NCBI RefSeq assembly: GCF_947487805.1
Contig: NZ_CANKXW010000012.1
Location: 1 to 37,894 of the forward strand
DNA from: an uncultured Tateyamaria sp.
GTDB lineage: Bacteria > Pseudomonadota > Alphaproteobacteria > Rhodobacterales > Rhodobacteraceae
Length of the DNA stretch: 37,894 nt
Reading direction: 5' to 3'
The notes under the pieces were generated by a model, which was not told the DNA's origin, made no database searches, and worked only from the letters and a program-made list of their open reading frames with translations. Every line of letters starts with the position of its first letter. The stretch's first letter is position 1. Positions 32,601 to 35,781 of this stretch are shown here, one piece after another. The position numbers and the translations under genes were made by a program.

Positions 32601-35600
32601 TGTCGAACTGCGACACGTTCACGCCACCTGCGAGGCTGAATGCCGCGCCGGCTTTGGATCCACCAATAGCGGTTGTGCGGAAATTGTCCTCGGTCCGGGC
32701 CTGAAGGGTCAAAGCGCCCGCCGTAACAACCGCACCATCAAGGATCAGGGCTTCGGCGGCGAGAACATTTTCGGAGACGATGACGCCTGCCGACAGACCG
32801 AATTGACCCGGCCCGCCCCAGCGTCCGGCCAGCCCGCTGGCCTTGCCGGTGATCTGCTGTTGAGCGGCGGCACCCGGCGACTGATCGGCAAGTGCAGGCT
32901 TGGATTTGGTCGATGCCTTGGTGGACAGAACGGTTTCTTCGTTCACGGCATCTGCTTCGATGCTGATATCGTCAGTGGCGTTCAGCGTGCCCGACACCTG
33001 TGCCGTCGCTTGGTTGTCGAGGAAGGCGAGGGTGATCCCCACTGCCTGGCCCTGATTGGCCTGCGGCTGCACGATCTTGGACGAGGTGCTGACGGCCTGC
33101 TCTGTGCTGGTCTCGGCAGAAATCTCGATATTGCTGGCAATGATGCTCGCACCGTTCTGAATGTCGACGGTGGCGTTCGTCGTGGCATCGCCCAGCGTGA
33201 TGGCAATCGCGGGACCCTTGACGCGTTTTTGCTTGGTGCTCGAGCCGGTCTTTTTCTTGGCTTTGAAGACAAGGCCCGACTGAATGTTCGTCGCGACGTC
33301 CAGCGTGTTTTCGGCAGAGGCGTCGATTGAAACGAGTCCGCCCGACTCCAGCACGACGCCGTCCGCGACGGTGGTGGTCGCTGTCGCGTCGGATTCGCCG
33401 AAGGTAAAGCCAAAGTTCAGACCCGGGTTCACGAATTGCAGCTGCGAAACAGCGTGAGATGCGATGTCGATCACGGTCTCGGCCCAGACCTGCAGGCCAT
33501 CCCAAAGATCAACCTTGGCGATGGCTTCGGCGCGCATGAAATGCAGCGGGATCTTCTTGGTCAGTGCGCCCAGGACGGGCAGGTTGTCCAATTGCTGCTG
33601 GATCGCATTCTCAAGCTCGCTTGCGGCAAGCTGGATACCGCCTACCAGCAGGGGCACATCGCCGTCCTCGACGTCGCCATCCTGCGATCCATCGTCGGGC
33701 AGGCCCAAAAGGGCGTCCACGTCGACCTCGATTTCGACGGCTTTCGAGCTGTCTGCCGTCGCTTCGATCTTCAATTCGCCGGCGCGGATGACCGCGTCAC
33801 CGATTTGAATGGCTGCTGCTGCGATTTTTTCATTCAGCCCCGGCGTGAAGGCCAGCGCATCCAGCGCAAAGCCTGCGTCGACCGTGATGGTCACGTTGCC
33901 CGCTGTGGCAGGCAGGACGTTGCCCTTGGGATCGGCGGCCAGCAATTGCGCGCCGCCGCCGATGACGATTCCGGCGCCCTCGACTTCGGCACCGCCATTG
34001 TCGAACGGACTGTTGCCCGAGAAGATACCGGCAAAGCGCGACGCGGCCACACCGCTTCCTCCGCCTTCGAGCAGGATGTCGCCATGGGATCCAACCTGCC
34101 CGGCAAGCAGGCGGGTGTCGATGGTTGCCGCATCAACCATGATCAGCTCTGCGTCCATGACGATATCGCCGCCACGGGTGTTCAGATCGTTCTCCATCTT
34201 GATCACGTCGGCACCAAAGTCGCCACGCACCGTCAGGCTGCCGGACCAGGCGGTCAGGCCTGTACCAAGTTCGAACGTGTCATTGCCAAAGCCCAGATTG
34301 ATGACCAGCGGAGCGCCCGCACTGAACGTGCTGCCGCCAAACCGGTTGCCGTCGCCATCGATGATTTCAAACGCGCCGCCACCTGCGGCCTGCAATGTGA
34401 ATGCGTCGTCACCAACGGTGCCGCCTATGGTGACAGTCGGTTCCATGCCGGTGAAGTTGAACGTGGCAAAGTTGATGGATGCGCTGCCCGCACTGCCCGA
34501 GGTGGGCGCGGAGAAGATCGCACCCTGTTGAACGATGACGTCCGTGCCCCCTGCCCCGCCATTCAGCGTGCCGGTCCAACGGCCGGGTTCGTCGATATTG
34601 GCCCAAGGGTCATTGACGCCGCCATTGTCCAGCAGGTTCCCGGCGTTCAGTTCAAAATAGAAAGTGTCTTTGTTGTTGTCGGCACCTGTCAGGGTTTCCA
34701 CGCCCCTGACAAACAGACCGTCCACATAGGCGCGGTCCTCTCCGATAATGTACCACGTCACATCTGCCTGCGGCCCGGTCAGCGTGGCAGAGCCGCCCCC
34801 GGTCAGACGGGCAATCACGTCCGGTGTTCCGGCCACGTCAAGCTCGGTCGCGGCGTCGGTCAGTTGCCCGTCGAACCCCTGAAAACGGATGTCGTCGTTC
34901 CCGTCCAGAATGTTGATGTCCAGCGCGCCGCTGCCGTAGACGCCCCCCAAGGCGGGTTTGGCAAAGTCGAGCACGGTTTTTGAGCCATCGGGGCCCAGCG
35001 AAATCCGAGACAATCCGTCGTTTTCGGTATCATTGTCCCCGATAATGATCGGACCGCCACGGCCCGCTTCGGTGTCATTGATGATTCTCGAATCAGCCGC
35101 CGACGTGTCAGTGACCAGTTCGACGTTGACGAAATCCCGCACATGGTCGACGCCGTCCTGTGTCTGCGTGATTGTGCCGGAACCGTCCGCACCAAGGCCA
35201 TATTCGACGCTCGTGTGCTTGGGCCCTTCGATGATCAGGGTGTCGTCGCCGTCGCCCCCGTCAAAGGAAATGGTAAAGGCCGGATCGGGGCGGAACAGCA
35301 GGTCGATGGTGAGTTGGTCGGCGTCCGCAGATCCGGTGATCTGAACGTCGGTCACGCCCTCCAATTCCGAGCTGGCGATCACCAACCCATCGATATCATT
35401 GGTTAATTGAATTCGGTAAAGATCTTCGGTGTCGTCAAAGACAAGGCCAAGCGTATAATCGCCACCGTCCGCCAGCGTATGTGCAAAGATCGGATCTGCC
35501 GACAAAAGGATGCGCGGTTCCATCGCTTCGACGGTGACCGCATGGCGTCTTTCCGACGATTTTGCACGCTCCCGATGGCGGGCAAACGCTTCTCGGATGA

Positions 35601-35682
35601 GCGCGCCGTAGCTGCGGCGCTTTTGACGCGGTACCACTCGCGTCGACAACTCAAAATGCGATTTACCAAATGGATAAGCCAT
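11689..35682 (-). CDS. Giant LEPR-XLL / RTX repeat exoprotein (7,997 residues)
   Basis: A single uninterrupted frame of 7,997 codons, 63% of the plasmid. Order: basic leader 1-53; LEPR-XLL motif MEPRILLSADP at 54-64; beta-rich region with scattered GDGDDTL-type motifs to about 650; a very long array of beta-helix-like repeats (about 760-4,500) with recurring TTEAxI and TDGNVTVxAD phrases; haemagglutinin-like segments; fourteen 21-22-residue rungs (about 5,209-5,513); more Gly/Asp motifs; Calx-beta-like domains (about 6,050-6,390); RTX-type repeats (about 6,520-7,715); and a C-terminal module with a charged KGRDKDRK end. There is no hydrophobic signal peptide. Such proteins are secreted, calcium-binding adhesins or surface/biofilm fibres (family knowledge). 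ATG 35682 was chosen; an upstream GTG at 35727 would add 15 residues. The upstream genes probably export or process it (inference). Confidence 0.93.
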   Translation of the reverse strand: MAYPFGKSHFELSTRVVPRQKRRSYGALIREAFARHRERAKSSERRHAVTVEAMEPRILLSADPIFAHTLADGGDYTLGLVFDDTEDLYRIQLTNDIDGLVIASSELEGVTDVQITGSADADQLTIDLLFRPDPAFTISFDGGDGDDTLIIEGPKHTSVEYGLGADGSGTITQTQDGVDHVRDFVNVELVTDTSAADSRIINDTEAGRGGPIIIGDNDTENDGLSRISLGPDGSKTVLDFAKPALGGVYGSGALDINILDGNDDIRFQGFDGQLTDAATELDVAGTPDVIARLTGGGSATLTGPQADVTWYIIGEDRAYVDGLFVRGVETLTGADNNKDTFYFELNAGNLLDNGGVNDPWANIDEPGRWTGTLNGGAGGTDVIVQQGAIFSAPTSGSAGSASINFATFNFTGMEPTVTIGGTVGDDAFTLQAAGGGAFEIIDGDGNRFGGSTFSAGAPLVINLGFGNDTFELGTGLTAWSGSLTVRGDFGADVIKMENDLNTRGGDIVMDAELIMVDAATIDTRLLAGQVGSHGDILLEGGGSGVAASRFAGIFSGNSPFDNGGAEVEGAGIVIGGGAQLLAADPKGNVLPATAGNVTITVDAGFALDALAFTPGLNEKIAAAAIQIGDAVIRAGELKIEATADSSKAVEIEVDVDALLGLPDDGSQDGDVEDGDVPLLVGGIQLAASELENAIQQQLDNLPVLGALTKKIPLHFMRAEAIAKVDLWDGLQVWAETVIDIASHAVSQLQFVNPGLNFGFTFGESDATATTTVADGVVLESGGLVSIDASAENTLDVATNIQSGLVFKAKKKTGSSTKQKRVKGPAIAITLGDATTNATVDIQNGASIIASNIEISAETSTEQAVSTSSKIVQPQANQGQAVGITLAFLDNQATAQVSGTLNATDDISIEADAVNEETVLSTKASTKSKPALADQSPGAAAQQQITGKASGLAGRWGGPGQFGLSAGVIVSENVLAAEALILDGAVVTAGALTLQARTEDNFRTTAIGGSKAGAAFSLAGGVNVSQFDNDATARIDAATVTVASLIIDAKAYIPNQVDLLDEIPALGQAFSDLGTSLGQMPSLSQAFSTIWNSVDVEDPSATRGAIADAQTAFTSYYDESLGPALTGVGDAITPFMGYLTPTGGLPDKVATSYVAASATAGTSDSTTTTDGKFAASGSVNIMLIENKATAGVGTGANITVTGNEGASITSDATIETVDIVGIPNIKALFKGSTKSDGSSVGGSFSYVSKLNEADAYIADGAILDVTNALTVAAETRQFVLNVTDAGGGAEDLNFQGSISINDHANTARAWIEDGANVSADTITVDADHSATMLSFGLALANGGSTGIGISSAVNISNNTTLAMIGDVVTDTIPMGFDAGVEADGSVSITADSTNLGLTLAFAGAKPDSGGVTGDPADNSAATTPMPSDVTITDTAVDVGGKAGLGISGAIGINIINQHTEATVSDTDLEVGGDLDVHARAAGPVVAVSAPLTLITGATGSGNNTGIAGGLSVTKFDRDTIAQIASGTVTMTGGGNVDVDAETRSETVGVVVGGSGGSQSDTAIAGSVNVTVQGDDTFAAIGAAATITDAADVSVTAHDHAISVAVAGAAADGNRTGVGAAFDIGIFNDTVEARIDGTVTATGDVTVAASNFSVLVSLAASLGNADTGLGLAGSVGVNYVDSDVTAEIGGTVTADGSVGVFATDQLIAVSIVGAVGNGTTGIGIAPGVLVVDHATRAALTGTANVTAKGFGSGLDYHGGTANGLVVAADTDDKLFMLSAAGAKADTTAVAGSVGTINVLGTTEATIADGARVNDDANASTVAAGGSASQDVTVAAQAQTLQITAAGGAARGGSTAIGAAFGISTMDRDVIASVGTGAHIEAKRHLTVAADARDTIITFAVGGSQSDSFSGAGSLSLGVLDRTTTAYVDGTVRVGGSVAVSSDANLNAAMIAGAIAVSSGAGAVGIAAAPLITINNTSAEVRGNADIEASANAASVLSTLGGNRSVLGVDVSANDRIVSVAAAISGSASSGGFQGAGAFSGAFLFGTDQTIDGANPVPSLEYENPTTTGNASVTRAIVMDGARVATQGNLTLSADTTATVVALTGAVAAGAGSTGVGLSGTVVARKSITQAFIGAADIDADAIRGPSTLADDGATRSIKGVDVSADSDLVIVALTVGGSGASGFAGAGAITVIVTDDETKASILAGADITTDGNVTVSSDSDLILTFGSGAVALGGSGGIGASVAVAVTLSKTIAEVAAGATVRASGDKGQSLIPDDEGTRAVRGVDLYADSFFVVAGLTVAGAGGGGGISGAGTINTVVQTDETRASIGALDVDDGGAISPAATTVETSSGNVTLEADSDAIIVPLSGAVSGGGGPAFGATIVTLTRVAETQALIGRGATVSADAAGATVVTDSGDTRTIRGVDLVATSSPVLVAAGIAGAVGGSGAVAGVVAVVTSDEDVEAAVKGATVTTDGNVTLFADTATGRDGLSGQDLQGAVIEPVTSAVIVAGGGAVAADSAVGVGATVGTVVIEHNVVATIADSSVTAMAMSSRGFADRAIESLPGRTVSGVDVVAQSDVFAAALTVAGGASGSVGVAGAFSTVTAIRTTEAQIDDSTVNTNGNVTVLADSDGTIESLAGGVGGGGAVGAGVGAAVAFHSDTTEASVQGTSNILARGIGTGTAMPTGSELGGANEITSSLGLAVSAVSNQTIITGAIGAGVSGSIGVAGTTAVSVQEEYTRAWIGNGTIVTDDGASAAQDATVLARDTGLVVTTGGAISGGGVGGAAAGAGVQVTTKETQAWIAGNVTVKDDIILRALSSDQAVAVSVAGSGGLYGGLAGSASVVSINNTTEATVKSTGRLTAGDSIAVNALDETTLDVVAGAVAGALGAGAGSGGVSVVDKSTRTEVEGGAILTAQGNGAGVKTLTGGVGVTFAADSTDENDVNLSDVDDANLSEATAQGFGDGGATGERVAAALTTTKGGIHIQAVSTDQVETVSFNGAAGGGAVAIGGTANVFINETKSLVGNGAVLTTSANNHDITVGAVSDAYALNIMAALAFGGGAGAPGASAAVFDNTTEARITGATVRSAGDLAVTAAGTDDALAITIAVAGGGGTGIGASANAIVVTSDVTAGIDGASDVVADHNVAVAATHTTDIDVIGGAVGIGGSGAGGAAVNVVVIDKTTDAFIAGSASVAAEAGGTSNMTVANGAVSETGNGPAAASVSIKGAAVTANSQEDLFVLGAAGAASGFVGAAGAVGVIVVDSDTSAYLGNSAQLNSDASAVISATNTLDVFGGNGGVSVALAGGAAGAVSVVVVRSDTSAYTTAGTTLTVADDAMIGAVDLLDLDLVTVSGGLSAGIGLAASISVVSLGNDLTQEQSGQLSNGGSSSLGLADDATSTGWTGGVLGGFSSTGDADGIDGTGTPSAAARLASASDDAKTTVDSKAGTNAATDGLNAPAVTTQGTDAFVAGTVNAGGDIDIRANERIDLETIAGSVAVGLGGVGAGVSVANIARGATASIDSTARVKAGLSGPGGVDVQADMRVDAEATSAVGAGGLIGALGASVTIHDDTAGSKAEVDGRVTDADFVNITAFSERDIELTSAEASIGSIAAGASVTEASVGGLTEARTGGSAVIGGGSDGGVGTILVSADSQVVADVTGASVSAGIGTGGVNSMRVDVTNTVRTDVNASDITTRGATTVMTDSDIDADVTINSIRAGGVTLGKSTGTTNVAATVVAQVRGATDIDATSVRVTADANHEADTDATSSSGGVIAATGVEAFATVGGTLTASLGGAGMTVDATTVLVEAIGLADADARARGTDGGALAVGSSLAQATVSPALSALIGQGRVTASGDVVVIARHNVERNGTARADTANDLGLGASADAQSSLGGLVGSTGSTALAVDQNTVSARLSGGTVSGAVVNVSSLSVARADANATSAVGGALAEGTSVAGTTLGGSNSAAINLASVTATGALILQALDSANAEATARAGGGGLLAGVGADTLSNMTRSVTAQITGGASNIISADSIRVLANSVMQNTAISSGVVGGLLAIGNSEANATTIATVGSTISGATVSATAGSVDVDALFNTNDTGSSRTGDAARASATTSAGGAGGVSASEVNATSTVNISAGFGNNATVSATDDIDALARAYNEADGKANNNAAGLISGGTAEAVSNATTNARGILGTGASLTAADIAKIKALAIGELRVNAIGGSAGLVAGAFAKNSGAINTTANTEAGANSSMSARDVRLLAETMANVISDVSGNSGQELTKTLVALFTGDFANLSIPSITSRGGSVSDISGGSDSNVILGTNSRIDASNDVQLNARNTLDLDVDVSMTVGGAFLSAGAAYAYAHIATFDADVILRDGATVLAGRTVDIDATNIISGHQTAQGTSNVTIGGSNATGLSEVAIGSSGNKAQSRVLMEGASRIEAAALIDIDVDGFATDYNSSSGGDSLNVTGQSNADAAVAATANATAIGKAYGQAVVDMADDAVMVTRAVDIDGASDLNISEAANADASSPIVEFVETIVEVVRQVTKWLPWPLDAIVEWVTEQVVKLVRVVTFLEENATVTSIGDDADDTVNLRGSIFLGDGQDKLLHVLADGTISADSNVGATITNDRILVDDIVNDAGGTLDIRLIRGVVSGDADIYLPKLLNSVHLINDTARDLHVQRVDMISDNAGEPDINVIDKRPAPADIIPGFNIRNAGGDYTEFTIRNNSTNTGSDVLFLNDIANVAAIFDFYVAGGDIEQASGVELIAGDAGEMFATMDAGRLIPAVTIITDRGDIGSSGKAFEVELIRGRDFVDGTISSTPVTMLAHAGNDSHLKIQGTNTSFLASTPTTQAADMIRLDLAAGNDINFVGEAGKLTRVLTTDLGGGSFQTVATDYTVEAAYEILNATSTGGDVRLLAQGLSSMAISSVSALNGLARIEAGGNLSDRVGTSATDVRARDVTLISRLGNIGSATDAFDIDSSNASPGLVTATAVNGSITLNETAGDMRIETIRAGGAVVLSGQGSLLDGTGDAAADVVGSNVTLRATGGTIGTTSDLLELDTARLDVATARSVHLVEVSGTMVVGDVDATAGNAELQTRSGSILVESVYASANAELTANGGSVLDGDTSSLAAVRADSVIISASGIIGTASDALEIDSAFSGAGTVTASAGQGIWLTETANSMTVASVISNTGPVVLISPANITLVDNGRIEAIAGAVTLVASSNIQTGTSSTVRALGAMTLNAANLITGANSLVSGGQITAQIGATVSTGANSTMAANGALVANIGGTLSTGVSSNLNAGTSLTVNSTSVSTGAASNMNGSAIDVTTTGVIQTGTDSSISSTGTVALNAGTNLSTGLRSSVVAGTAMSINANGSISTGTESDLAAGTSLAMQAGTSIATGTESTIRAGQNMSLDAGTSVSTGLRSEMTAGGAIQIEAAEFIVTGQDSTMSASGSVAVDAGAALVTGFRSDMSAGTSIQLAADTSITTGAQSTMSAGTTIGADAATSLTTGAGSSMTAVGAITLTAADVFHGVGATMSGASITGTASGSVTLRQSSQMQASGTAALSAGTDLTVENDATVDAQVIDLHAGDAAAFEARSVLTATDALTVSGGDSLWQQADAQFVAGETMLLSIDLLDRDAAGGTMLLEGVLDAAAILMIGGDEDDSFTVAVQSIDGNTLLLGGDGDDTVFIDRLPSMTTVRDGLRDAFTVDGQGGSDDVRIDLTGTSDVLIRVSDSGAPGDGIDTMSINTTTDNDTVLVRANFIALLQDDGAGGYNDALERIDYDQSINARVRIDTGLGDDLVVIDDNSALLTIDAGEGDDTFQVGQIFGTSRAAPNVAPGDEIATVNTTLGLLSRGISQATVLYGGVGNDTFRVYSNHAELRMEGEDGNDVFLMRAFLLENSSDISLVGQTQLNAGAGDDEVRYNVNAPVDIDGGAGFDRVIAVGTEGDDVFLVTRDGVFGAGLSITLSGVEESLEVDGLEGDDTFYIQSTNPDAITTIIGGTGSDTFNVGGSVIQPVVAAQSGGQTGVINHITNADPTTDAGYATLLAQGVNLLVKPVDAETPVVITPSGADTSVREGSGLFDSYTLRMPALPADAATRAWITVSAAVPSSAQGAGARGVLVSLDGVTWAEQLVVAFDATDWNDARTVFVKAADDTVEEGPTVAIISHSIISNDAALNGARIGNLSVDVGDDDAAGIVVTQTDGGTRAIEGGAGDTVSVTLSRALDAGEVVTVTLDADPGAGVSATTLTFTDANWNVAQTVTVSALQDSAQTGNRMADITFSASSTTGGFNADAVEIEAELVDDETASLIVTQSDGNTVVGDGLTDSYTLQLSKQPVGTVTVTLQDDGQTILSSADARFSGNTVTFDASNWDQPIQIDVSMIAGLAPVDPDNPILTVAASPHRVDAVQGPLLLNGGVGPENRSIVAAVILPTETDVPPTQPEPDTDETGDIDRVNVFSDGTSADTSGRLTADNISGLGMGGELTLDTGEPGAPNPVTYAGGITYTDMDIVEVMLGRGNDTFVVESTAQGAITAIHGGGGNDSLTALDHDGPLVLYGDTSATGLRYSSSIDGIDENAFSFPSDGDDLIDVSATTTTVVIDAGGGTDVILGGSGGDHIAAGGGNDLVIAGAGLDHIYGDGRFEVDLITRVTTTFDGATGADTLRGGAGDDIIFGDNGRILQPGLLKVLGTAGATAVTTTAPTVGGADQIEGQDGDDLILGGADGDDISAGGGTDVVIGDFGAILISNGALQTARTTDAAATTGGNDTIRGGTGGDVILGGAADDSIFGEDGKDVVHGDHGLVRWTDGAITRVVTIDEMATTGGTDAISGGADDDLILGGSAGDLIQGDAGNDLVFGDHAEVLLAGGLVTRAETRFMDKGNGGADTISGGTGDDIVMGGEDGDQIDGGDGEDLIAGDGGLVTFTPGAQVVQLFQTATPGIGGNDTIIAGNGDDIVLAGFGADNVNAGEGGDLILGDNGIVILSGGRLLTVETSDAVFGDGDTIVAGNGNDMVLGSTGGDDIDTGNGDDLAFGDFGRLLFTAGALARATSIDTDKGGADTITLGAGNDIALGGADGDTILGGAGMDIVLGDAGAVLRDVDGDVSSLDAVHTIAPLDGGDDIIDSGDGNDAVFGGTGSDLIVTGAGNDLAFGDHGGLERLEDGAIDLSQLPLTTAADLPFTFTSRDIGTLDGGGDDRIILGLGDDIAVGGQGGDLISGGDGQDDLIGGHNVCEGADGDDAIDGGAGDDVVAGDNAEILRRADNLDQRTRTLMGQTLYTLDPQTGFFTAGYTADVDQVWQTNPFGSQGRDISLLDHSENASRTTWGNDLIAGGADADRLFGQRGADTVLGDGAIDFDAIGGPVAIETGAASDSGDYIEGGGGSDLIIGGLGQDDLIGGSSLLFLGDSCGDPDGERLIDDADTIFGGTSQDLDRNSMGTGGDDRYARDADVILGDNGTIYRIVLDGAALNYAWDITGTDATERVQVRAVEYLAYTPGGAATDIGGGDLIHGEGGNDIIHGQGGDDTVYAGAQDDDVIGGAGDDWISGGTGNDGILGDDGKILTSRNGWTEALINLTTARTEQIVTTNARAFHAILNPLGEINKTVDLEPWDLGGDDLIYGGLGDDSLHGGAGNDGISGAEALAEFYDAPSDWRPMIDPATGRLVAPDGYYDSTNALVRIEGSVLNFDHTEGELTPTSREWAKGDGDDKIFGDIGADWLMGGTGRDNVWGGLGTDILNLDDNLTTAGGANNAPDAATTPISGYGDLAYGGGGRDLLIANTSHDRMIDWAGEYNEFVVPFAPNGAWTIVRAPAPWVIDHILAVAESDGADPTRAAFGDSDQMGEPYGELGLADQDSGLWQNNTGSPAGKQSGNIGGGKRDGRGIEPAPQATDPDDLNFIVAPGESPTSTVTLDALTLSIGAEEDASWITEEVMNVAPAAAEVLVEDATPDAVIVVPAPANEAADPQDGINAMATGTSDGAVDWDYTPVPVINPTPAAQPSVHPVWTTHPGNAKGRDKDRK
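12090..12470 (-). other. C-terminal conserved module of the giant protein
   Basis: After the last RTX repeat the protein carries a distinct module (HDRMIDWAGEYNEFVVPFAPNG... SDGADPTRA... GEPYGELGL... DSGLWQNNTG... GNIGGGKRDGRG). I recognise it as a recurrent C-terminal block of LEPR-XLL-type giant proteins. It precedes a Pro/Ala/Asp-rich tail of about 130 residues. A role as a secretion or anchoring signal is inference. Confidence 0.6.
12530..16130 (-). repeat. RTX-type calcium-binding repeats in about 60-residue super-repeats
   Basis: Encodes about 1,200 residues dense in GGxGxDxxx/GGxGNDxI nonapeptide-like motifs, the signature of calcium-folded beta-rolls. In the central part a larger unit recurs about every 175-185 nt (58-61 residues). 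It begins with GDxGxIxxxxG (GDNGRIL, GDFGAIL, GDHGLVR, GDHAEVL, GDGGLVT, GDNGIVI, GDFGRLL, GDAGAVL) and then has a T-rich strand followed by two or three RTX turns. Confidence 0.9.
16500..17540 (-). other. Calx-beta-like domains of the giant protein
   Basis: Three consecutive Ig-like/Calx-beta-type domains with recurrent cues: an opening VxEG..DSYTLxL or AIEGGAGDTVSVTLSR, a middle TLTFTDANWNVAQTVTV / VTFDASNWDQPIQI, and a closing VGDDDAAGIVVTQ / LVDDETASLIVTQSDG. Calx-beta domains commonly sit next to RTX repeats in secreted adhesins and bind calcium. Confidence 0.7.
19145..20059 (-). repeat. Fourteen tandem 21-22-residue rungs (consensus xxTGxxSxMxAGxxxxxxAGTS)
   Basis: The protein shows fourteen successive units starting [LIV]xTGxxS (IQTGTSS, LITGANS, VSTGANS, LSTGVSS, VSTGAAS, IQTGTDS, LSTGLRS, ISTGTES, IATGTES, VSTGLRS, IVTGQDS, LVTGFRS, ITTGAQS, LTTGAGS). 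The period is 21-22 residues (63-66 nt). The length and pattern suit one rung of a right-handed beta-helix per unit. Confidence 0.88.
22200..32200 (-). repeat. Long array of diverged beta-helix-like repeats of the giant protein
   Basis: About 3,300 residues made of diverged units of very roughly 80-110 residues. Typical unit: an Asp/Ser-rich strand (VSADSDLVIVALTVGGSG), a Gly/Ala-rich hydrophobic strand (GAGAITVIVTDDETKASI) and a phrase like GADITTDGNVTVSSDSD. Copies differ too much for nucleotide-level direct repeats to be obvious. A filamentous-haemagglutinin-like fold is likely but not provable by eye. Confidence 0.75.
35491..35523 (-). other. LEPR-XLL motif near the N-terminus of the giant protein
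   Basis: Codons for MEPRILLSADP, residues 54-64, preceded by an Arg/Lys/Glu-rich leader (about 15 Arg/Lys in 50 residues). The motif defines the LEPR-XLL family of very large exported proteins and probably acts as a sorting or processing signal; its exact role is not established to my knowledge. Confidence 0.85.
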
Positions 35683-35781
35683 AACGGAATTCCCAGCAGA
35701 CGGGGTGCAATGGGCTGACGCTAACACGGTAGGTGATATTTACGTTAGGGAAATCTTCGTTAATTTTCCGGGCTGTGCGGG
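35683..35781 (-). promoter_or_regulatory. Gap between SecA-like gene and giant gene
   Basis: This 99-bp gap is AT-richer than its surroundings. Read on minus it contains TTAACG-16 nt-AAATAT, a weak promoter candidate, and GGGA eight bases before the ATG of the giant gene. No terminator hairpin was found after the SecA-like gene, so read-through from the upstream operon is possible as well. Confidence 0.3.

Noticed and set aside
11689..35682. Insertion sequences, integrase genes or att sites within or around the giant gene
   Set aside because: No transposase, recombinase or flanking inverted repeats were found; the frame is unbroken.
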